Below, in pieces: positions 50,800 to 60,493 of a stretch of DNA of 64,000 nt (its first letter is position 1; each line of letters starts with the position of its first letter). Location of the stretch: the NCBI RefSeq assembly GCF_900104085.1, contig NZ_FNLD01000002.1, positions 867,853 to 931,852 on the forward strand, in the 5' to 3' direction. The position numbers and the translations under genes were made by a program. The notes under the pieces were generated by a model. The model was given only the letters and a program-made list of their open reading frames with translations. It made no database searches and had not been told where the DNA came from. The DNA is from Pseudoxanthomonas sp. CF125 (GTDB lineage: Bacteria > Pseudomonadota > Gammaproteobacteria > Xanthomonadales > Xanthomonadaceae).

Positions 50800-51668
50800 G
50801 TCGGTTTGCCGTAGGGCAGGGCTGGTCCGAATGGCCGGCGCCCGCCAAATTGAACCTGTTCCTGCAGATCACCGGTCGTCGGCAGGACGGTTACCACCGG
50901 CTGCAGACCGTATTCCGGCTGCTGGACTGGGGGGACACCCTCCATTTGCGCGTTCGTGGCGATGGCGTGATCTTCCGGCACGGCGAGTCTGCAGAAGGCG
51001 TGGCCGAAGCGGACGACCTGGCGGTCAGGGCTGCCCGGTTGCTGCAATCGGAGGCAAAAATCACCCAAGGCGCAGACATCTCCGTCGAAAAGCGCATTCC
51101 AGCGGGCGGGGGTTTTGGCGGGGGATCCTCCGATGCCGCCACCGTGTTGGTCGGCCTGAACCATTTGTGGGGGCTGAATTTGGGCCTGGATCGGTTGGCA
51201 GCCCTTGGATTGCAACTGGGTGCAGACGTCCCGGTCTTCGTTCGCGGTGAGAATGCCTGGGCGGAAGGGGTGGGCGAGGAGCTGACCCCGATCCGGCTTC
51301 CTCCTGCCTGGTACCTGCTGGCCGACCCCGGCATTCACGTGCCCACCAGGGACTTGTTCCAAACCCCTGATTTGACGCGCAATGCTGCACCCGCGAAAAT
51401 AGCCGACTTCGTTTCGGGAAATTTGCTCGGCAATGCGTTCGAGCCGGTCCTGCGTCGTCGCGAACCCGCCATAGAGGCCGTGTTCGCAACGCTCTCGCGG
51501 ATCGGCACGCCACGCCTCACCGGGTCCGGCAGCGGTTGTTTCGTGGAATTCAGTGATCGCGCTTCGGCCGAAGCGGCGCTCGCTCAATTGCCGGAAGGAT
51601 TGCGCGCGTGGACCGCGGCGGGCGCGGACCGCTCGCCGTTGCACGTTTCCCTGGCGAAGTCGTTTTAG
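50796..51668 (+). CDS. ispE: 4-diphosphocytidyl-2-C-methyl-D-erythritol kinase
   Basis: 290 aa GHMP kinase of the non-mevalonate isoprenoid pathway. [21 protein letters not shown] near residue 14, the ATP loop [17 protein letters not shown] near 105 and [12 protein letters not shown] near 246. ATG at 50796 overlaps the lolB stop; the longer frame from 50295 lies over lolB. Followed after 14 bases by tRNA-Gln. Confidence 0.93.
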   Translation: MSRFAVGQGWSEWPAPAKLNLFLQITGRRQDGYHRLQTVFRLLDWGDTLHLRVRGDGVIFRHGESAEGVAEADDLAVRAARLLQSEAKITQGADISVEKRIPAGGGFGGGSSDAATVLVGLNHLWGLNLGLDRLAALGLQLGADVPVFVRGENAWAEGVGEELTPIRLPPAWYLLADPGIHVPTRDLFQTPDLTRNAAPAKIADFVSGNLLGNAFEPVLRRREPAIEAVFATLSRIGTPRLTGSGSGCFVEFSDRASAEAALAQLPEGLRAWTAAGADRSPLHVSLAKSF

Positions 51669-51682
51669 ACAGCTTTGAACAC

Positions 51683-51760
51683 TGGGGCGTCGCCAAGAGG
51701 CCTAAGGCACCGGGTTTTGATCCCGGCATTTCGTAGGTTCGAATCCTACCGCCCCAGCCA
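51683..51760 (+). tRNA. tRNA-Gln (TTG), CCA encoded
   Basis: Acceptor stem TGGGGCG/CGCCCCA, D stem GCC/GGC, anticodon stem CCGGG/CCCGG with loop TTTTGAT (anticodon TTG at 51717-51719), T-arm GTAGG-TTCGAAT-CCTAC, discriminator G and encoded CCA. It starts 14 bases after ispE and is probably processed from that transcript. Confidence 0.97.
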
Positions 51761-51766
51761 CTAATT

Positions 51767-51846
51767 CGGGAATGGGGAATAGGGAACAGGAAATCGTTCA
51801 AGCCAAGCGCTTTTCCGATTCCCCATTCTCCATTCCCGATTCCCCT
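51767..51846. repeat. Paired repeat, GGGAATGGGGAATAGGGAA family
   Basis: Purine-rich arm (CGGGAATGGGGAATAGGGAA) facing a pyrimidine-rich complement (TTCCCCATTCTCCATTCCCG) across about 35 bases. Same family at 52824-52895; related, more GATT-rich arm at 54266-54340. Between tRNA-Gln and prs. Confidence 0.85.
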
Positions 51847-51861
51847 TAACCGGACTTCGAC

Positions 51862-52821
51862 ATGCAAGACGAACGCAACCTGCTTGTCTTTTCCGGCAAC
51901 GCCAACCAGCCGTTGGCCGCTAGCATCTGCCGCGAGCTCGGCATACGCCAGGGCAAGGCGATGGTGTCGCGCTTCTCCGATGGCGAAGTGCAGGTGGAGA
52001 TCGAGGAAAACGTGCGCCGGCAGGAGGTGTTCGTGATCCAGCCGACCTGCGCGCCGACCGCGGAAAACCTGATGGAGCTGCTGGTGCTGATCGACGCGCT
52101 GAAGCGCGCATCGGCGGCCAGCGTCACCGCAGTGGTGCCGTACTTCGGCTACTCGCGGCAGGACCGTCGCCTGCGTTCGTCGCGGGTGCCGATCACGGCC
52201 AAGGTGGCGGCGAAGATGTTCACCGCCGTCAACGCGGACCGGGTGCTGACCGTGGACCTGCATGCGGACCAGATCCAGGGTTTCTTCGATATCCCGGTCG
52301 ACAACGTATACGCGTCGCCGTTGCTGCTCGCCGATATCTGGCGCGCCTACGGCACGGAAAACCTGATCGTGGTGTCGCCGGACGTCGGCGGCGTGGTGCG
52401 TGCGCGGGCGGTGGCCAAGCGCCTGGACGACGCCGACCTGGCCATCATCGACAAGCGCCGTCCGCGCGCCAACGTGTCCACGGTGATGAACATTATCGGC
52501 GACGTGGAAGGCAAGACCTGCGTGCTGGTGGACGACATCGTCGACACCGCCGGCACCTTGTGCGCCGCCGCTGCCGCGCTGAAAGCGCAGGGCGCGCTGA
52601 AGGTGGCGGCGTACTGCACCCATCCGGTGCTGTCCGGACCGGCAGTGGACAACATCAACGCGTCGGTGCTGGACGAGCTGGTGGTCACCGACACCATCCC
52701 GCTGTCGGCCGCCGCGCGCGCCTGCGGCAAGATCCGCCAGCTCAGCGTGGCCGAGCTGTTGGCCGAAACCATCCGCCGGATCGCCTTTGGCGAATCGGTC
52801 AGTTCGCTCTACGTGGACTGA
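51862..52821 (+). CDS. prs: Ribose-phosphate pyrophosphokinase
   Basis: 319 aa. Makes PRPP from ribose-5-phosphate and ATP. ATP-flexible loop region [20 protein letters not shown], regulatory [18 protein letters not shown] near residue 95, catalytic [17 protein letters not shown] and the PRPP loop [13 protein letters not shown] near 220. Normal length. Conserved place after ispE. ATG at 51862. Confidence 0.96.
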   Translation: MQDERNLLVFSGNANQPLAASICRELGIRQGKAMVSRFSDGEVQVEIEENVRRQEVFVIQPTCAPTAENLMELLVLIDALKRASAASVTAVVPYFGYSRQDRRLRSSRVPITAKVAAKMFTAVNADRVLTVDLHADQIQGFFDIPVDNVYASPLLLADIWRAYGTENLIVVSPDVGGVVRARAVAKRLDDADLAIIDKRRPRANVSTVMNIIGDVEGKTCVLVDDIVDTAGTLCAAAAALKAQGALKVAAYCTHPVLSGPAVDNINASVLDELVVTDTIPLSAAARACGKIRQLSVAELLAETIRRIAFGESVSSLYVD

Positions 52822-52823
52822 GG

Positions 52824-52895
52824 CGGGAATGGGGAATAGGGAATCGTTGAAGCAACCGCTTTTTCGATTCTCCATTCCCGATTCCCGATTCCCGG
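52824..52895. repeat. Paired repeat, GGGAATGGGGAATAGGGAA family
   Basis: Same arms as at 51767, with a shorter inner loop and an extra CGATTCCCGATTCCCG tandem in the right arm. Between prs and rplY. Confidence 0.85.
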
Positions 52896-52977
52896 GAACG
52901 AAGGACTCTTCTGGTCGCGGGAGAGTCTCCAGAGCCGCCGCGAGGCGGCATAACGCAACAATAGTGAGTAAGTGAAA

Positions 52978-53640
52978 ATGGCAATCACACATGAAATCAA
53001 GGTGCAGCGCCGCGAAGACGAGGGTAAGGGTGCGAGCCGCCGCCTGCGTCGCGCCGGTACCGTACCTGCCATCGTTTACGGTGGCGAACTCAAGCCGGTC
53101 AGCATCCAGCTGAACCACAACGACGTCTGGCTCGCCAGCCAGAACGACTGGTTCTACGCCTCCATCCTGGACCTGAGCCTGGGAGGCGACGTGCAGAAGG
53201 TCCTGCTGCGCGACATGCAACGCCATCCGTTCAAGCAGCAGATCATGCACCTGGATTTCCAGCGCGTGAACGAGAACGAAGCGCTGCGCGTCTCGGTGCC
53301 GCTGCACTTCCTCAACGAAGAGAAGTCGCCGGCCGGCAAGGCCGCCGAAGTCGTGGTCACCCACGAATTGAACGAAGTGGAAATCAGCTGCCTGCCGAAG
53401 GACCTGCCGGAGTTCATCGAGATCGACCTGTCCAGCCTGGAAGTCGGCACCGTGATCCACTTGTCCGACCTGAAGCTGCCGAGCGGCGTCGAAATCCCCG
53501 AGCTGAAGCTGGGCAAGGAACACGACGTGGCCGTGGTTATCGCCAAGTACGGCCAGGAAGAAGCGGAAGAGACCGATGCGGCCGCTGCCGCCGAAGTGCC
53601 TGCCGCCAAGGTCGCCAAGAAGGAAGAGCCCAAGAAGTAA
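52978..53640 (+). CDS. rplY: 50S ribosomal protein L25/general stress protein Ctc
   Basis: 220 aa. The long (TL5/Ctc) form: 5S rRNA-binding N-domain (KVQRREDEGKGASRRLRRAG, RVNENEALRVSVPLHFLNEE) plus the C-terminal beta domain to about residue 185 and a charged Ala/Glu/Lys tail. ATG at 52978; a GTG two codons earlier is in frame but lacks better spacing. Between prs and pth, the conserved order. Confidence 0.93.
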   Translation: MAITHEIKVQRREDEGKGASRRLRRAGTVPAIVYGGELKPVSIQLNHNDVWLASQNDWFYASILDLSLGGDVQKVLLRDMQRHPFKQQIMHLDFQRVNENEALRVSVPLHFLNEEKSPAGKAAEVVVTHELNEVEISCLPKDLPEFIEIDLSSLEVGTVIHLSDLKLPSGVEIPELKLGKEHDVAVVIAKYGQEEAEETDAAAAAEVPAAKVAKKEEPKK

Positions 53641-53687
53641 TCGCCTTGCGGTGCACCCGCTTCGGCGGGCGCATCGGCGAACTCGTC

Positions 53688-54269
53688 ATGGCAGGACTCC
53701 GTCTCATCGTCGGGCTGGGCAACCCCGGTCCCGAACACGCGCGAACCCGGCATAACGCCGGGTTCCGTTTTGTCGACACGCTCGCCGAAAAAGAAGGCGT
53801 GCGCTTCGGTCTGGAAAGCAAGCTGTTCGGCGAAACCGCGAAGATCCATATCGCCGGCGAGCCGATCTGGCTGTTGAAGCCTTCCACCTACATGAATCTC
53901 AGCGGCAAGTCGGTCACCGCCGCGTTGCGCTACTGGAAAATCGCGCCGGAAGAGGCGCTGCTGGCGCACGACGAGCTGGATCTGGCGCCAGGCACTGCAC
54001 GGTTGAAGTTCGACGGCGGCCATGGCGGGCAGAACGGTCTGCGCGACACCATGCAGCTGCTGGGCAACGGCAAGTTCCACCGCCTGCGCATCGGCATCGG
54101 CCATCCTGGGCACAAGGACAAGGTGACCGGCTGGGTGTTGGGAAAGCCCGGCAAGGACGATGAAATATCGATCGGCCGCGCCATCGACGAAGCGATCGAT
54201 GTGCTGCCGCTGGCGGTAGCCGGCAATTTCATGGATGCGATGACGAGGTTGCACACAAGCCGAGATTAG
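53688..54269 (+). CDS. pth: Peptidyl-tRNA hydrolase
   Basis: 193 aa. Releases tRNA from dropped-off peptidyl-tRNA. Catalytic His22 in RTRHNAGFRFVD, Asn in GLGNPGPEH near residue 11, LLKPSTYMNLSGKSV near 65 and HDELDLAPGTARLKFDGGHGGQNGLR near 95. ATG at 53688 gives MAGLRLIVGLGNPGPEH. Its TAG stop is read in the GATTAGGGATTGGGG arm of the following repeat. Confidence 0.95.
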   Translation: MAGLRLIVGLGNPGPEHARTRHNAGFRFVDTLAEKEGVRFGLESKLFGETAKIHIAGEPIWLLKPSTYMNLSGKSVTAALRYWKIAPEEALLAHDELDLAPGTARLKFDGGHGGQNGLRDTMQLLGNGKFHRLRIGIGHPGHKDKVTGWVLGKPGKDDEISIGRAIDEAIDVLPLAVAGNFMDAMTRLHTSRD

Positions 54270-54340
54270 GGATTGGGGATTCGGGATTTGGTAGAGCAGA
54301 CGCTTTCCCGAATCCCGAATCCCGAATCACAAATCCCGGA
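54266..54340. repeat. Paired repeat, GGGATTGGGGATTCGGGATT family
   Basis: Purine/T arm (GGGATTGGGGATTCGGGATT) facing CCCGAATCCCGAATCCCGAA and ACAAATCCC. The left arm holds the pth stop codon; ychF starts 8 bases after the right arm. Confidence 0.8.
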
Positions 54341-54347
54341 TCCACCC

Positions 54348-55439
54348 ATGGGCATCAAATGCGGCATCGTCGGTCTGCCTAACGTCGGCAAATCGACCCT
54401 TTTCAACGCGCTGACCAAGGCGGGCATCGCCGCGGCCAATTTCCCGTTCTGCACCATCGAACCGAACGTGGGCGTGGTGCCGGTGCCGGATCTGCGCCTG
54501 AACCAACTGTCGGACATCGTGAAGCCGCAGAAAGTGCTGCCGACCGCAGTGGAATTCGTGGATATCGCGGGTCTGGTCGCCGGTGCCGCCAGCGGCGAAG
54601 GGTTGGGCAACAAGTTCCTGGCCCACATCCGCGAAGTCGATGCGATCACCCACGTGGTGCGCTGCTTCGAGAACGACGACGTCATCCACGTCAACAACAA
54701 GGTCGATCCATTGTCGGACATCGACACCATCGACACCGAGCTGGCGCTGGCCGACCTGGACAGTGTGGAGAAGGCCCTGAATCGCGCCGAGCGCGCCGCC
54801 AAGGGCGGCGACAAGGACGCGGCCGCGCGCAAGCCGGTGCTGGCCAAGTTGCTGGCCGCGCTGAGCGACGGCAAGTCCGGCCGCAGCGTCGGCCTGGACG
54901 AGGAAGAGAAGGGGCTGGTGTGCGATCTGTTCCTGCTGACGCTGAAGCCGGTGCTGTACATCGCCAACGTCACCGAGGACGGTTTCGAGAACAATCCGCA
55001 CCTGGACGCGGTGCGCAAGCGCGCCGCCGCCGAAGGCGCCGAAGTGGTGCCGGTGTCGGCCGCGATCGAGGAGGAACTCTCGCAGATGGACGACGCCGAC
55101 CGCGACACCTTCCTCAGCGACATGGGCCTGGACGAGCCGGGCCTCAATCGGGTGATCCGCGCCGCCTACAAGTTGCTGGGCCTGCAGACCTATTTCACCG
55201 CCGGGGTGAAGGAAGTACGCGCGTGGACGGTCAAGGCCGGTTCCACTGCGCCGCAAGCCGCAGGCGTGATTCACACCGATTTCGAGAAAGGCTTCATCCG
55301 CGCCGAAACCATCTCCTTCGACGACTTCATCAAGTACAAGGGCGAAGCGGGATCGAAGGAAGCCGGACGCCTGCGCCTGGAAGGCAAGGAATACCGCGTG
55401 CAGGAAGGCGACGTGCTGCATTTCCGCTTCAACGTCTGA
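54348..55439 (+). CDS. ychF: Ribosome-binding ATPase YchF (Obg family)
   Basis: 363 aa. P-loop [21 protein letters not shown] at residue 6, switch [24 protein letters not shown] near 65, and the altered NKxD position ([11 protein letters not shown]) that gives the family its preference for ATP. C-terminal TGS domain ends with [20 protein letters not shown] at 54348. Ends at a strong terminator shared with the convergent receptor gene. Confidence 0.95.
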   Translation: MGIKCGIVGLPNVGKSTLFNALTKAGIAAANFPFCTIEPNVGVVPVPDLRLNQLSDIVKPQKVLPTAVEFVDIAGLVAGAASGEGLGNKFLAHIREVDAITHVVRCFENDDVIHVNNKVDPLSDIDTIDTELALADLDSVEKALNRAERAAKGGDKDAAARKPVLAKLLAALSDGKSGRSVGLDEEEKGLVCDLFLLTLKPVLYIANVTEDGFENNPHLDAVRKRAAAEGAEVVPVSAAIEEELSQMDDADRDTFLSDMGLDEPGLNRVIRAAYKLLGLQTYFTAGVKEVRAWTVKAGSTAPQAAGVIHTDFEKGFIRAETISFDDFIKYKGEAGSKEAGRLRLEGKEYRVQEGDVLHFRFNV

Positions 55440-55479
55440 CTGGGTTCTGTTTCCATCCCGCTAGTCCGATCCGGACAAG

Positions 55480-55509
55480 AAAAAACCCGCCGAAAGGCGG
55501 GTTTTTTTC
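55480..55509. terminator. Bidirectional rho-independent terminator between ychF and the receptor gene
   Basis: AAAAAACCCGCC / GGCGGGTTTTTTT with a GAAA loop. T-run of seven on the plus strand and an A-run giving a U-run on the minus strand, so it can end both convergent genes. Confidence 0.93.
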
Positions 55510-55535
55510 TTTCTGCATCCTGTCCGGAGATGCGT

Positions 55536-58500
55536 TTACAGTCCCTCGCCACCCAGCTTCCAAGTGATCTGCATGTAATAACTACGTCCCATGGAATCGA
55601 ACCACGAGGTGTCGTAGTACGGGTAGTTGGCCCAGGTCGCGTCCCTTGGCGGCATCTTGTCCAGCAGGTTGTTGACCGTCAACGACACGCGCAGGTGATC
55701 GGTGATGTCGTAGCGGGCGCCGGCATTGAAACGCCAGGTGGCCTGGGTCCACGCATCGTTGTCGTAGTTGGCGACGCGGCCGACATAGGTACCGAACAGG
55801 CTGGCGCCCCAGGCATTGCGGTCCCAGCTCACGCCTACGTTGCCCTTGGTCCGCGGGAGCGTGGTGGCGGCGAAGCCGACGTCCAGCATGTCCTCGGTCG
55901 GATCTCCCGGGTATTGCTGGCGGGTGTGCTTGTGGGTCCAGTTGTAGTTGGCGTTGAAGTTGAACTTGCCGGCATTGGCGGTTTGCAGGCGATAGTTGGC
56001 GGTCACGTCGATGCCCGACGTTTCTTCGTTGGCGATGTTGATGGGAGCGAAGTGGACGCTGGTGATGGTGCCGTCCTCGTCGCGGATGACGCGGGCGAGC
56101 GCGTCGATGCAGGTCGGCGAAGTTATGTCGACAGGGTCGCCGTCGTTGGTGACGCCGAGCCGGCAATTGGCCTCGTCGATGCGCAGCTGCTCTCTGCTCT
56201 GGGCTTGCACCTGGTTCGACACGCTGATCTTGTAGTAATCCACCGCCAGGTCGAAATTGGCGCTCGGCGACCAGACGAAGCCCGCGGTGAACGATTTGCT
56301 GGTTTCCACGTCCAGCTCCATGTTGCCGGCGTAGACGTCGAAGGTGTTGGTGTCCCAGCCGCCGTCGTCGTAGCAGTCGCCGTCGCTCATGCCCGGTTCG
56401 TCGGTGCGGCACTGGTAGTAATCGGTCGAGACCGTGCGGTAGAAGTCATCGCCCGCGAACAGGTAGTGCATGTCCGGCGCGCGGAAGCCGGTGCCGTAGG
56501 AACCGCGCAGCAGCAGCGTATCCAGCGGACGCCATTCGAGGCCCAGGCTGTAGGTGAACTTGCCCGGGTCCTTGTTGCCATAGCTGTACTGGTCGTAGCG
56601 GCCGGCAAGGCTGGCTTGCAGGGAGCTGAGCAAGGGCACGCGAAACTCGGCCGCGGCGCCCCAGCGGTCGCGGCTGCCGTGGCCATCGCCGTAGCGCGGG
56701 CCGTAGTAGGCGTCGGCGGTCAGGGCTAGCGGGTCGGGGTTGATGCGGTAGGACTGCTCGCCGTATTCGATCGCACCCGCGAAGCCGACGTCGCCGGCCG
56801 GCATGGAGAACAAGGCGGGTGTGTCGAAAGTGAAGCTGAGATTGTCGTTCTTGGCTTCGGGGTGCCAGACGGACATCACGCCGAAGGTGGCGAACTGCTC
56901 CGGCGTCAGCGGCGTGAACAGGCGCGCCGGATCCGGGCTGAAGATCGCATAGCCGTCGGCGTCGTAGCCTTGCTGCTCGCCCAGGAAGAAGCGGTTGGCG
57001 ACATCGGCCCTGATGCGCGGCATCTTCACGTCGGCCTTGTACTGGGAATGGTTGTAGGACGCTTCCCAGCTCCAGTCTTCGCCGAACTTGCCGTTGAAGC
57101 CGGTGGTCACCGCCAGCGTCTTCTGTACGGTTTCGTTCATCCGGTTTTCCAGTCCGCCCACCTCTTCGGGTGCGAACTGCCGCGACCAGATTTCGTAATG
57201 ACCGGTGTTGGCGTTGTAGAAGATCTTGTCGTTGTTGTCGGTGGAATTGGGATCGTGGAATTCCCAGGCCATGTGGTCGCTGGTCACGTCGTTGCCGTTG
57301 GTGCCGGTGAGCAGCTTGACCGTCTGGCGCCCGAGCTGGACGTCGGCGAACCAGGACAGGGAATCGGAAAAGCGGTATTCGAACGAACCGTAGAGATTGG
57401 CACCCTTGCGTTCGTTCTGGATCGTGCGGTACGCAATGGCGCGATCGCTGCCGCAGTAGGGTTCGCCGAATCTGTCTTCCGCCAGCACCGTGGTGCCGTC
57501 GTTGAGCCCGGCCAGCGCCGCGCAATCGTCGGCCGGCGCGATATTGACGTCGTCGTCCCAGTCGTAGAGCTGGGCGATGAGCCGGGGTAGTTGCCGGCGC
57601 GAGGTCGGTGCATCGAGAGTGGAATCCTGGATGCTGCGGTCGGTGCCCCACAGCGGGCGCTTGTTGAGCAGTTCCAGGCCGACGATGCCGCTGAAATCGT
57701 CGCGTTCGAAGCCGGTGGTCAGCGACAGGCGGTGGGATTGACCGCCGCCGCGCTCGGTATCGCCGTAGCGGTAGTCGATGATGGTGCCGTCGGTGGATTT
57801 CTTGAGAATGAAGTTGATTACGCCGGCCATGGCATCGGAGCCGTAAACGGCCGAGGCGCTGCCGGTCAGCACTTCGACGCGGTCGATCATCCCCAAGGGG
57901 ATGTTGCCGATGTCGGTGAAGTTGCTGCGGCTGTTGAGCGGCAGCGGGAAGTCGGCGATGCGGCGACCGTTGATGAGGACCAGGGTGTGGTTGGGCCCCA
58001 GGCCGCGCAGATCGACCGCTTGGGCGCCCGGTGTGGACTGCGCGTTGGTGGTGTTCTGCTGGCCATAGACGCTGCCGCTGTTCTGGCTCAATGAGCGCAG
58101 CAGATCCGGAACGGAGGTGAGGCCGGCCGACTGGATCTGCTCGGCGGTGATCAGCGTGATCGGCGCGGGACCTTCGAGCTGCGCGCGCGGAATGCGCGAA
58201 CCGGTGACCTGGATGGTTTCGAGTTCCTGCACCTCCGGCGGCGCTTCCTCCGGCGCGGCCGGCGCCTGCTGGGCCATGGAGACCTGGCGGACAGGCCGTG
58301 GCTTGGCAGGCGCGGTGCGCTTGACGATGACCATCGCGCCGGAAGCGTCGCGCTGGGCGACGAACTGGCTTCCCTGCAGCAGCCTGCCCAGTGCTTCCTG
58401 TGCCGATCGCGCGCCCTGCACTCCGGAAGTGCGCAGACCGCTGAGTTGCTCGGTGCGGTATACGAACTGCACGCCCGATTGTCTGGCCAGCGTATCCAGC

Positions 58501-58631
58501 GCCGAGACAAGGTCGCCAGGTGGAATGTTGATCGGCGTTGTCTCCGTGGTTTGCGCATAGGCAGCCAGGGAGGCCGAACAGGCCAGGCTCAACAGCAGGA
58601 CACGTAACGGACGTAGCATCGTTTTCCCCAT
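55536..58631 (-). CDS. TonB-dependent receptor with N-terminal signalling (STN) domain
   Basis: 1031 aa. Signal peptide to about residue 27 (SLACSASLAAYAQ); STN domain 32-103 (INIPPGDLVSALDTLARQSG ... GAMVIVK), which talks to a FecR; TonB box ELETIQVTGSRIP near 136-148; plug (LRGLGPNHTLVLINGRRIADFP, VLTGSASAVYGSDAMAGVIN) to about 290; then the 22-stranded barrel. FecR and FecI lie just upstream on the same strand; cyanophycinase and isoaspartyl peptidase are beyond them. Ligand unknown; a peptide is plausible. ATG 58629-58631 chosen for the signal peptide; ATG 58617-58619 is next. Confidence 0.9.
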   Translation of the reverse strand: MGKTMLRPLRVLLLSLACSASLAAYAQTTETTPINIPPGDLVSALDTLARQSGVQFVYRTEQLSGLRTSGVQGARSAQEALGRLLQGSQFVAQRDASGAMVIVKRTAPAKPRPVRQVSMAQQAPAAPEEAPPEVQELETIQVTGSRIPRAQLEGPAPITLITAEQIQSAGLTSVPDLLRSLSQNSGSVYGQQNTTNAQSTPGAQAVDLRGLGPNHTLVLINGRRIADFPLPLNSRSNFTDIGNIPLGMIDRVEVLTGSASAVYGSDAMAGVINFILKKSTDGTIIDYRYGDTERGGGQSHRLSLTTGFERDDFSGIVGLELLNKRPLWGTDRSIQDSTLDAPTSRRQLPRLIAQLYDWDDDVNIAPADDCAALAGLNDGTTVLAEDRFGEPYCGSDRAIAYRTIQNERKGANLYGSFEYRFSDSLSWFADVQLGRQTVKLLTGTNGNDVTSDHMAWEFHDPNSTDNNDKIFYNANTGHYEIWSRQFAPEEVGGLENRMNETVQKTLAVTTGFNGKFGEDWSWEASYNHSQYKADVKMPRIRADVANRFFLGEQQGYDADGYAIFSPDPARLFTPLTPEQFATFGVMSVWHPEAKNDNLSFTFDTPALFSMPAGDVGFAGAIEYGEQSYRINPDPLALTADAYYGPRYGDGHGSRDRWGAAAEFRVPLLSSLQASLAGRYDQYSYGNKDPGKFTYSLGLEWRPLDTLLLRGSYGTGFRAPDMHYLFAGDDFYRTVSTDYYQCRTDEPGMSDGDCYDDGGWDTNTFDVYAGNMELDVETSKSFTAGFVWSPSANFDLAVDYYKISVSNQVQAQSREQLRIDEANCRLGVTNDGDPVDITSPTCIDALARVIRDEDGTITSVHFAPINIANEETSGIDVTANYRLQTANAGKFNFNANYNWTHKHTRQQYPGDPTEDMLDVGFAATTLPRTKGNVGVSWDRNAWGASLFGTYVGRVANYDNDAWTQATWRFNAGARYDITDHLRVSLTVNNLLDKMPPRDATWANYPYYDTSWFDSMGRSYYMQITWKLGGEGL

Positions 58632-58729
58632 TGGCGCACGGGACTGCACCATCGCTAACATGGACGAACGAACCCGATAAATCCCTCCCATCGGCATCCG
58701 TCCGCAATCGGCGCGGGCAACAGCGGGGC

Positions 58730-59833
58730 TCAGCGGCTATGCAGGATCACGCGATCCGGCTGCTGTTCGGCACGGACCGGGAAGCCCTGTTCCAGCAGGC
58801 GCACGAACGTATCGGTATTGGACCAGCGGAAATTGCCGCCCACGCGCAGGGCGGCGACCTGCGGATCGCCCATGACGATCTTGCGGACGTTGTAGCGGTT
58901 GAATTCGGCGGCAGCGTCGGCCAGCGTACTGTCGCGGAAAGTCAGGTAACCCTCGCGCCAGTCGACCAGGCGTTCGGCGTCTTCCACAGATCCGGCGCGC
59001 ACCAGCACGCCATGGCTGCTGGCCAGCGCCGTGCTGCCCGCCTTGAGCAGGGTCGGCGGTGCGGGCGCGGCATTGCCGGCGGCACCGGGTTGCAGCCGGA
59101 CCGTGCCCTCGGTGACCACCACCCGAAGGTCCGCGCTGTCCCGGCGCACCGCGAACCGGGTGCCGACCGCGACCACCTGTCTTTGCCCCGCGGTGACTAT
59201 GAAAGGCCGCTCGGGATTCTTGCTGACTTCGAAATAGGCTTCGCCTTGCTGCAGGTCGATCCTGCGCTCGCCGCGCGAGAGGGCCACTTCGATCCTGCTG
59301 TCGCTGCTGAGCGTGGCCTGCGAGCCATCCGCCAACAGCATCGTCCGCACGCTGCCCATCGCCGTGGAATAAGTGGCCTGTTCGACCGCCGTATAGCGCA
59401 TCCAGCCCCAGCCCAGCGAAACTGCCAGGGCGAGGCCGGCGGCGATGCCGGCATAGCGGCCGGCACGCGAAGGCCGTTGTATCGCGCGCGGCGCGAACAC
59501 CAGCTGGCGTAATTCCGGTGGCTGCAAGCTGCCTGCGGCGGACGCCGTGGAGTCGCCGGCATCGGCTGTCGCCCCGGCTGTTTGTCGATCGGACGGCGCG
59601 CGCGACCATTGGCCGCGCGCCGGAAGCGTTCCCGCCTGCATGCCCGCGCCCAGCGCCTTCAATCGCCCGCTGTGGACCCAGGCCGCTTCGAGCCTCAGAA
59701 AAGCCACCCGATGGGCGGTGGATTCGACCAGCCATGCATCGAGGACCGATTGGTCGTTCGCCTGCCAGTCGCCGCCGTCGCGCTTGGCCAGCCAGGCCGC
59801 CGCGGTTTGTTCAATCTGTTTGCTGCTGGCCAT
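58730..59833 (-). CDS. FecR-family membrane anti-sigma/signal transducer
   Basis: 367 aa. Cytoplasmic DUF4880-like N-domain (residues 5-55, QTAAAWLAKRDGGDWQANDQ, then FLRLEAAW), linker, one membrane helix (127-144, YAGIAAGLALAVSLGWGW), the FecR domain (155-255, ATYSTAMGSVRTMLLADGSQ) and a C-terminal STN-interacting domain (295-360, DWREGYLTFRDSTLADAAAE). Relays occupancy of the receptor to FecI. Start overlaps the fecI-like stop by 23 bases. Confidence 0.92.
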   Translation of the reverse strand: MASSKQIEQTAAAWLAKRDGGDWQANDQSVLDAWLVESTAHRVAFLRLEAAWVHSGRLKALGAGMQAGTLPARGQWSRAPSDRQTAGATADAGDSTASAAGSLQPPELRQLVFAPRAIQRPSRAGRYAGIAAGLALAVSLGWGWMRYTAVEQATYSTAMGSVRTMLLADGSQATLSSDSRIEVALSRGERRIDLQQGEAYFEVSKNPERPFIVTAGQRQVVAVGTRFAVRRDSADLRVVVTEGTVRLQPGAAGNAAPAPPTLLKAGSTALASSHGVLVRAGSVEDAERLVDWREGYLTFRDSTLADAAAEFNRYNVRKIVMGDPQVAALRVGGNFRWSNTDTFVRLLEQGFPVRAEQQPDRVILHSR

Positions 59834-60389
59834 GTCCGTGTCCGTTTTCGGCCTGCGGCGCGCGGGACGGCGTCTCTGCGCCGCCGCCATAGAAGTGCTT
59901 GGCGATCAGGCGCATGCCCTTGGCGATTTGCTTCTCCACGGTTTTTTCGCTGATGCCCAAACGCATGGCCACTTCCTTTTGTGATAGTTCTTCGACCCGT
60001 CGCAGCCAGACCACCTGCCGGCATCGGTCCGGCAGCAGGTCGAAGGCTTCGGCCAGTCGCTTGAGGATCTGCCGGCCGCCGAACCAGCGCTCGGGAGTGA
60101 TCTCATCTACCAAGACGTTCAGCGACTCGAAATCACCCACTGCCTCGATCGAAACCACCCGGCTGCGGCGCACACGGTCGGCCATCAGGTGCCGCGCGGT
60201 GGCGAACAGGAACGATTTGGGCGTCGTCGGCAGCGTCTTTCCGGCCGCTTCGTAGACGCGTACGTAGATTTCCTGGCGCAGATCGTGAAGCTCGTCGCGT
60301 TGCGGCCAGCAGCGGCGCAGGTAGTACATCAGCGCCTGCTCATGCACCAGGATCTCACCGGCGAACCAGGCGTCGAGTGATTCGTTCAT
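59811..60389 (-). CDS. FecI-family ECF sigma factor
   Basis: 192 aa. Region 2 (ELHDLRQEIYVRVYEAAGK, SFLFATARHLMADRVRRSRV) and region 4 (FDLLPDRCRQVVWLRRVEEL, KEVAMRLGISEKTVEKQIAKGM) of the iron-starvation/FecI group. Expected to drive the TonB receptor gene when the receptor is loaded. Divergent from cyanophycinase; the 104 bases between starts may hold control sites for both. Confidence 0.92.
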   Translation of the reverse strand: MNESLDAWFAGEILVHEQALMYYLRRCWPQRDELHDLRQEIYVRVYEAAGKTLPTTPKSFLFATARHLMADRVRRSRVVSIEAVGDFESLNVLVDEITPERWFGGRQILKRLAEAFDLLPDRCRQVVWLRRVEELSQKEVAMRLGISEKTVEKQIAKGMRLIAKHFYGGGAETPSRAPQAENGHGHGQQQTD

Positions 60390-60493
60390 GCGCCGACATT
60401 AACTCAATTGGTCGCTGCACAAGCAGCGCAAGAGGCATGGGGGGAATGGCGCTCCCATTCGTCACCATCCAGCATCTGCTCCGAGGATGCTTG

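Noticed and set aside
58632..58697. Longer N-terminus of the TonB receptor
   Set aside because: The added residues precede an otherwise normal signal peptide and the upstream ATGs have no ribosome site at suitable spacing.
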